A program made the position numbers and the translations under genes. Under the pieces are notes generated by a model. The model did no database searches. It worked only from the letters and a program-made list of their open reading frames with translations, and was not told the origin of the DNA. A stretch of DNA of 64,000 nucleotides from Shouchella lonarensis. GTDB taxonomy: Bacteria > Bacillota > Bacilli > Bacillales > Bacillaceae_D. Shown one piece after another: positions 61,528 to 64,000 of the stretch; position 1 is the first letter of the stretch; each line of letters starts with the position of its first letter. The stretch lies in contig NZ_FMYM01000002.1 in NCBI RefSeq assembly GCF_900096965.1, positions 186,001-250,000 of the forward strand, in the 5' to 3' direction.

Positions 61528-62094
61528 ATGAATTTTAACATTCGTGGAGAGAACATTGAGGTAACAGCTCCGATTCGTGCATATGTCGAAAAGAAGGTGA
61601 GTAAGCTTAGCCGCTATTTTGCGACGATGCCTGTTGCTGATGTTCATGTGAAATTGCAGCTCTTAGGTAACAACGAGGCAAGTGTAGAGGTGACGATTCC
61701 AATGTCTAAATTGCTTTTACGAGCGGAAGAGACACACTCAGATATGTATGCAGCAATCGATTTAGTTGTAGAGAAGTTAGAGCGACAAATCCGTAAGTAT
61801 AAAACGAAGGTAAACCGCAAGTTCCGTCAAGAAGGTAGTTTGAAATATATGTTTGTCAATGAGCTAGAGCCGTTACAACAAGAACAGATCATAGATGATG
61901 AAGGTGCATTAGAGGAACCAGAGGTCGTGCGGACAAAGCGATTTAGTTTGAAGCCAATGGATGCAGAAGAAGCCATTTTGCAGATGGATATGTTGGGTCA
62001 TAATTTCTTTGTCTATGCGGATGCAGATAGCGGGCGGACAAATGTGGTATATCGGCGCAAGGATGGAAAATACGGTTTAATTGAAGCGGTATAG
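61528..62094 (+). CDS. hpf: Ribosome hibernation promoting factor, long form
   Basis: A 188-residue long HPF that dimerises 70S ribosomes into inactive 100S particles in stationary phase. N-terminal S30AE domain (1-100; FNIRGENIEVTAPIRAYVEKK and the DMYAAIDLVVEKLERQI helix), a variable linker, then the C-terminal dimerisation domain (about 130-185; VVRTKRFSLKPMDAEEAI, LGHNFFVYADADSG, VVYRRKDGKYGLIE). AAAGGGGAG upstream. Directly ahead of secA, as in Bacilli. Confidence 0.96.
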   Translation: MNFNIRGENIEVTAPIRAYVEKKVSKLSRYFATMPVADVHVKLQLLGNNEASVEVTIPMSKLLLRAEETHSDMYAAIDLVVEKLERQIRKYKTKVNRKFRQEGSLKYMFVNELEPLQQEQIIDDEGALEEPEVVRTKRFSLKPMDAEEAILQMDMLGHNFFVYADADSGRTNVVYRRKDGKYGLIEAV

Positions 62095-62131
62095 TATTTT
62101 CAATTAGGAAAGACGTTTCTAGAATATAACA

Positions 62132-62163
62132 AGGCGTACGGATAATCGTGCGCCTCTTTATTT
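62132..62163 (+). terminator. Terminator after hpf
   Basis: AGGCGTACG (62132-62140) pairs with CGTGCGCCT (62147-62155) with one G-U, followed by CTTTATTT. Confidence 0.8.
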
Positions 62164-62180
62164 GTTACCACTTGTCTAAA

Positions 62181-62209
62181 TTGTAAGTGACAGTGTAAAC
62201 TGGTATGAT
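62181..62209 (+). promoter_or_regulatory. SigA promoter of secA
   Basis: TTGTAA (62181-62186), a 17-bp spacer and TATGAT (62204-62209), about 65 bases ahead of the secA start. Confidence 0.6.
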
Positions 62210-62273
62210 AAAGAGAGAAACATGGCGATGAGCGAGTGTTGTTTATGCTACTGTCAAGAAGGGAAAGATGTTG

Positions 62274-64000
62274 ATGCTTGGGTTACTGAAAAAAGTCGTA
62301 GGAGATCCTGCGCAAAAGCAGTTGAAGAAAAATGAGAAGGTTGTAGACAAAATTGAAGCGTTAGCCGATGAGACAAAACAATTATCCGACACACAGTTAC
62401 GTCAAAAAACGGAACAGTTCAAAGCGGAATTAAAAGAAGGAAGTACATTAGACGACATCGTTGTGCCAGCACTTGCGGTTGTGCGTGAAGCAGCCGGTCG
62501 GGTGCTCAACGAATATCCATATCGCGTACAATTACTCGGTGCATTGGCACTTCATCAAGGCAATATTGCGGAAATGAAAACAGGTGAAGGGAAGACACTT
62601 GTTGGAACGATTGCAATGTATGTACAAGCGCTTGCGGGGAAAGGGGTACACATTGTAACGGTCAATGATTATTTGGCGCGCCGTGACCTTGAAAATTACG
62701 GTCGAATTTTTCAGTTTCTTGGTTTGACAGTAGGTTTAAATGAGAGCGGTTTGTCAAGAGAAGAAAAGCAAGCAGCGTACCAAGCTGATGTCACGTACAG
62801 TACAAACAATGAATTAGGGTTTGATTATTTGCGTGATAATATGGTGTTGTATAAAGAGGAAATGGTTCAACGTCCGCTCTATTTTGCTTTAATTGATGAA
62901 GTGGACTCGATTTTAATTGATGAAGCGCGGACGCCACTTATTATTTCGGGTTCCGTTGAACGAAAAACGAAATTATACGGTCAAGCGGATACATTCGTTC
63001 GGGCATTGAAAAAAGATGTGGATTACACGTATGACGTGAAGACGAAAAATGTACAGCTAACCGATGAAGGGGTTAACAAGGCAGAGCGCGCGTTCCAAAT
63101 TGATAACTTATATGATCAAAAGCACGTACAATTGAATCATCATATTGGACAATCATTAAAGGCGCATGTAGCGATGGCCCGTGATGCCGACTATGTTGTC
63201 GATGAAGGTGAAGTGGTCATTGTTGACCAATTCACAGGACGATTAATGAAAGGGCGACGCTATAGTGATGGCTTGCATCAAGCGTTAGAGGCGAAAGAAG
63301 GTTTACAAGTACAGCGTGAGAGCATGACGCTCGCATCGGTGACGTTCCAAAACTATTTCCGTTTGTATGCAAACTTGGCAGGAATGACTGGTACGGCGAA
63401 GACAGAGGAAGAAGAGTTTCGCAATATTTATGGGATGGACGTGATGGTTGTCCCAACGAATAAACCGATTGCGCGGATTGACAAACCAGATTTGATTTAT
63501 AAGTCGATGCAAGCGAAATTTGAAGCTGTTGTCGCCGAGATAGAGGCGCTTCATAAAAGTGGACGACCTGTACTCGTTGGAACGGTTAATGTGGATACCT
63601 CAGAGCTTGTCGCGAAAATGTTGCATAAAAAGCGGATTCCGCATCATGTGTTAAATGCGAAGAACCATGAGCGTGAAGCAGAGATCATTGAAAATGCGGG
63701 TCAAAAAGGCGCAGTGACGATTGCCACAAATATGGCTGGTCGAGGAACAGACATTAAGCTCGGTGATGGTGTGAAAGCGCTCGGTGGCTTACATGTTCTT
63801 GGGACAGAACGGCATGAGAGTCGCCGGATTGATAATCAGTTGCGAGGTCGGTCAGGACGTCAAGGCGATGAAGGTTCTTCCCAATTTTATTTGTCAATGG
63901 AAGATGAATTAATGCGGCGCTTCGGTTCGGATAATATGAAAACAATGATGGATCGACTTGGTATGGAAGAAGACCAGCCAATTGAATCGAAGCTTGTTTC
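62274..64000 (+). CDS. secA: Preprotein translocase ATPase SecA (3' part missing)
   Basis: Motor of Sec-dependent protein export; the first 575 codons are visible. Starts [19 protein letters not shown]. Walker [15 protein letters not shown] near residue 100, [24 protein letters not shown], Walker [19 protein letters not shown] near 208, the preprotein-crosslinking domain around 230-370, [15 protein letters not shown] and the second-motor motifs [13 protein letters not shown] and [13 protein letters not shown]. The ATG at 62274 lies 10 bases after AAGGGAA; an ATG at 62268 and a TTG at 62271 are in frame. The C-terminal zinc tail lies outside the window. Confidence 0.96.
   Translation, partial: MLGLLKKVVGDPAQKQLKKNEKVVDKIEALADETKQLSDTQLRQKTEQFKAELKEGSTLDDIVVPALAVVREAAGRVLNEYPYRVQLLGALALHQGNIAEMKTGEGKTLVGTIAMYVQALAGKGVHIVTVNDYLARRDLENYGRIFQFLGLTVGLNESGLSREEKQAAYQADVTYSTNNELGFDYLRDNMVLYKEEMVQRPLYFALIDEVDSILIDEARTPLIISGSVERKTKLYGQADTFVRALKKDVDYTYDVKTKNVQLTDEGVNKAERAFQIDNLYDQKHVQLNHHIGQSLKAHVAMARDADYVVDEGEVVIVDQFTGRLMKGRRYSDGLHQALEAKEGLQVQRESMTLASVTFQNYFRLYANLAGMTGTAKTEEEEFRNIYGMDVMVVPTNKPIARIDKPDLIYKSMQAKFEAVVAEIEALHKSGRPVLVGTVNVDTSELVAKMLHKKRIPHHVLNAKNHEREAEIIENAGQKGAVTIATNMAGRGTDIKLGDGVKALGGLHVLGTERHESRRIDNQLRGRSGRQGDEGSSQFYLSMEDELMRRFGSDNMKTMMDRLGMEEDQPIESKLV

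Noticed and set aside
1-64000. CRISPR arrays, tRNA or rRNA genes, prophage
   Set aside because: No regularly spaced direct repeats, no tRNA/rRNA signatures and no phage structural genes were recognised.

Overview
The window looks like chromosomal DNA of a low- to medium-GC, spore-forming member of the Bacillaceae. The evidence is gene order and family: yvyE-degS-degU-degV-comFA-comFC followed by hpf-secA matches the Bacillus subtilis backbone. Other Bacillus-type genes are a LysM/GH18 cortex-lytic-type glucosaminidase, TagD/TagF/GtaB teichoic-acid enzymes, a class Ib nrdIEF operon, a YhcYZ/AirSR-type two-component system and a YtrA-type regulator. Start codons are often TTG or GTG behind strong AGGAGG-like ribosome binding sites. 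No tRNA, rRNA or CRISPR array was seen.

Layout. 1-3450 (minus): maltodextrin ABC transporter malE-malF-malG (malG runs off the left edge), with a promoter, a LacI-type palindrome and a malE/malF intercistronic hairpin. 3621-5701 (plus): a three-gene operon of an SDR, a QueA-like protein and a VOC protein. 5698-7465 (minus): a YhcYZ-like two-component system. 7654-11653 (minus): a YtrA-type ABC operon with two permeases, one ATPase, an anchored extracytoplasmic protein and a GntR regulator. 11807-13567: a NYN-domain protein and a GNAT. 13628-19154 (plus): an AraC-type regulator with a degenerate receiver domain, then hutU-hutI-hutG. 19157-22608: a spore-type hydrolase, a 58-residue coiled-coil protein, a nicotinamidase and two tandem GNATs, one killed by a nonsense codon.

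22700-23076 holds a probable type I toxin-antitoxin locus: a 33-residue holin-like toxin and a convergent antisense promoter. 23073-27848 (minus) is nrdI-nrdE-nrdF-nudix-DUF3885, controlled by two well-spaced NrdR boxes beside a cluster of DnaA-box-like sites. 28056-38030 (plus) encodes a glycerol-phosphate-containing cell-wall polymer: GT2, polyprenyl-phosphate sugar transferase, TagF-like enzyme, CDP-alcohol transferase homologue, TagD, GT2-TagF fusion, TarS-like GT and GtaB. A polysaccharide deacetylase lipoprotein and an LCP-family ligase lie nearby. The LCP gene is separated from the cluster by a small secreted protein and a nest of decayed insertion sequences (39969-42760).

44294-52155 (plus) is oppD-oppF-oppB-oppC-oppA plus a second oppA behind two terminators. 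52219-54821 holds a small secreted protein, a TRIC/UPF0126 channel, pyroglutamyl peptidase and a YigZ protein. 55115-59959 carries degS-degU-degV-comFA-comFC. A lipoprotein, a cold-shock protein, hpf and the first 575 codons of secA follow. The flagellar block that B. subtilis has between comFC and hpf is absent here.

Most of the window is conserved chromosome. The parts most worth follow-up are the type I toxin-antitoxin locus, the QueA-like operon, the glycerol-phosphate polymer cluster with its WbaP-like initiator and a CDP-alcohol transferase lacking its fourth Asp, the DnaA-box cluster at nrdI, and the Glu-substituted receiver of the hut-linked regulator.
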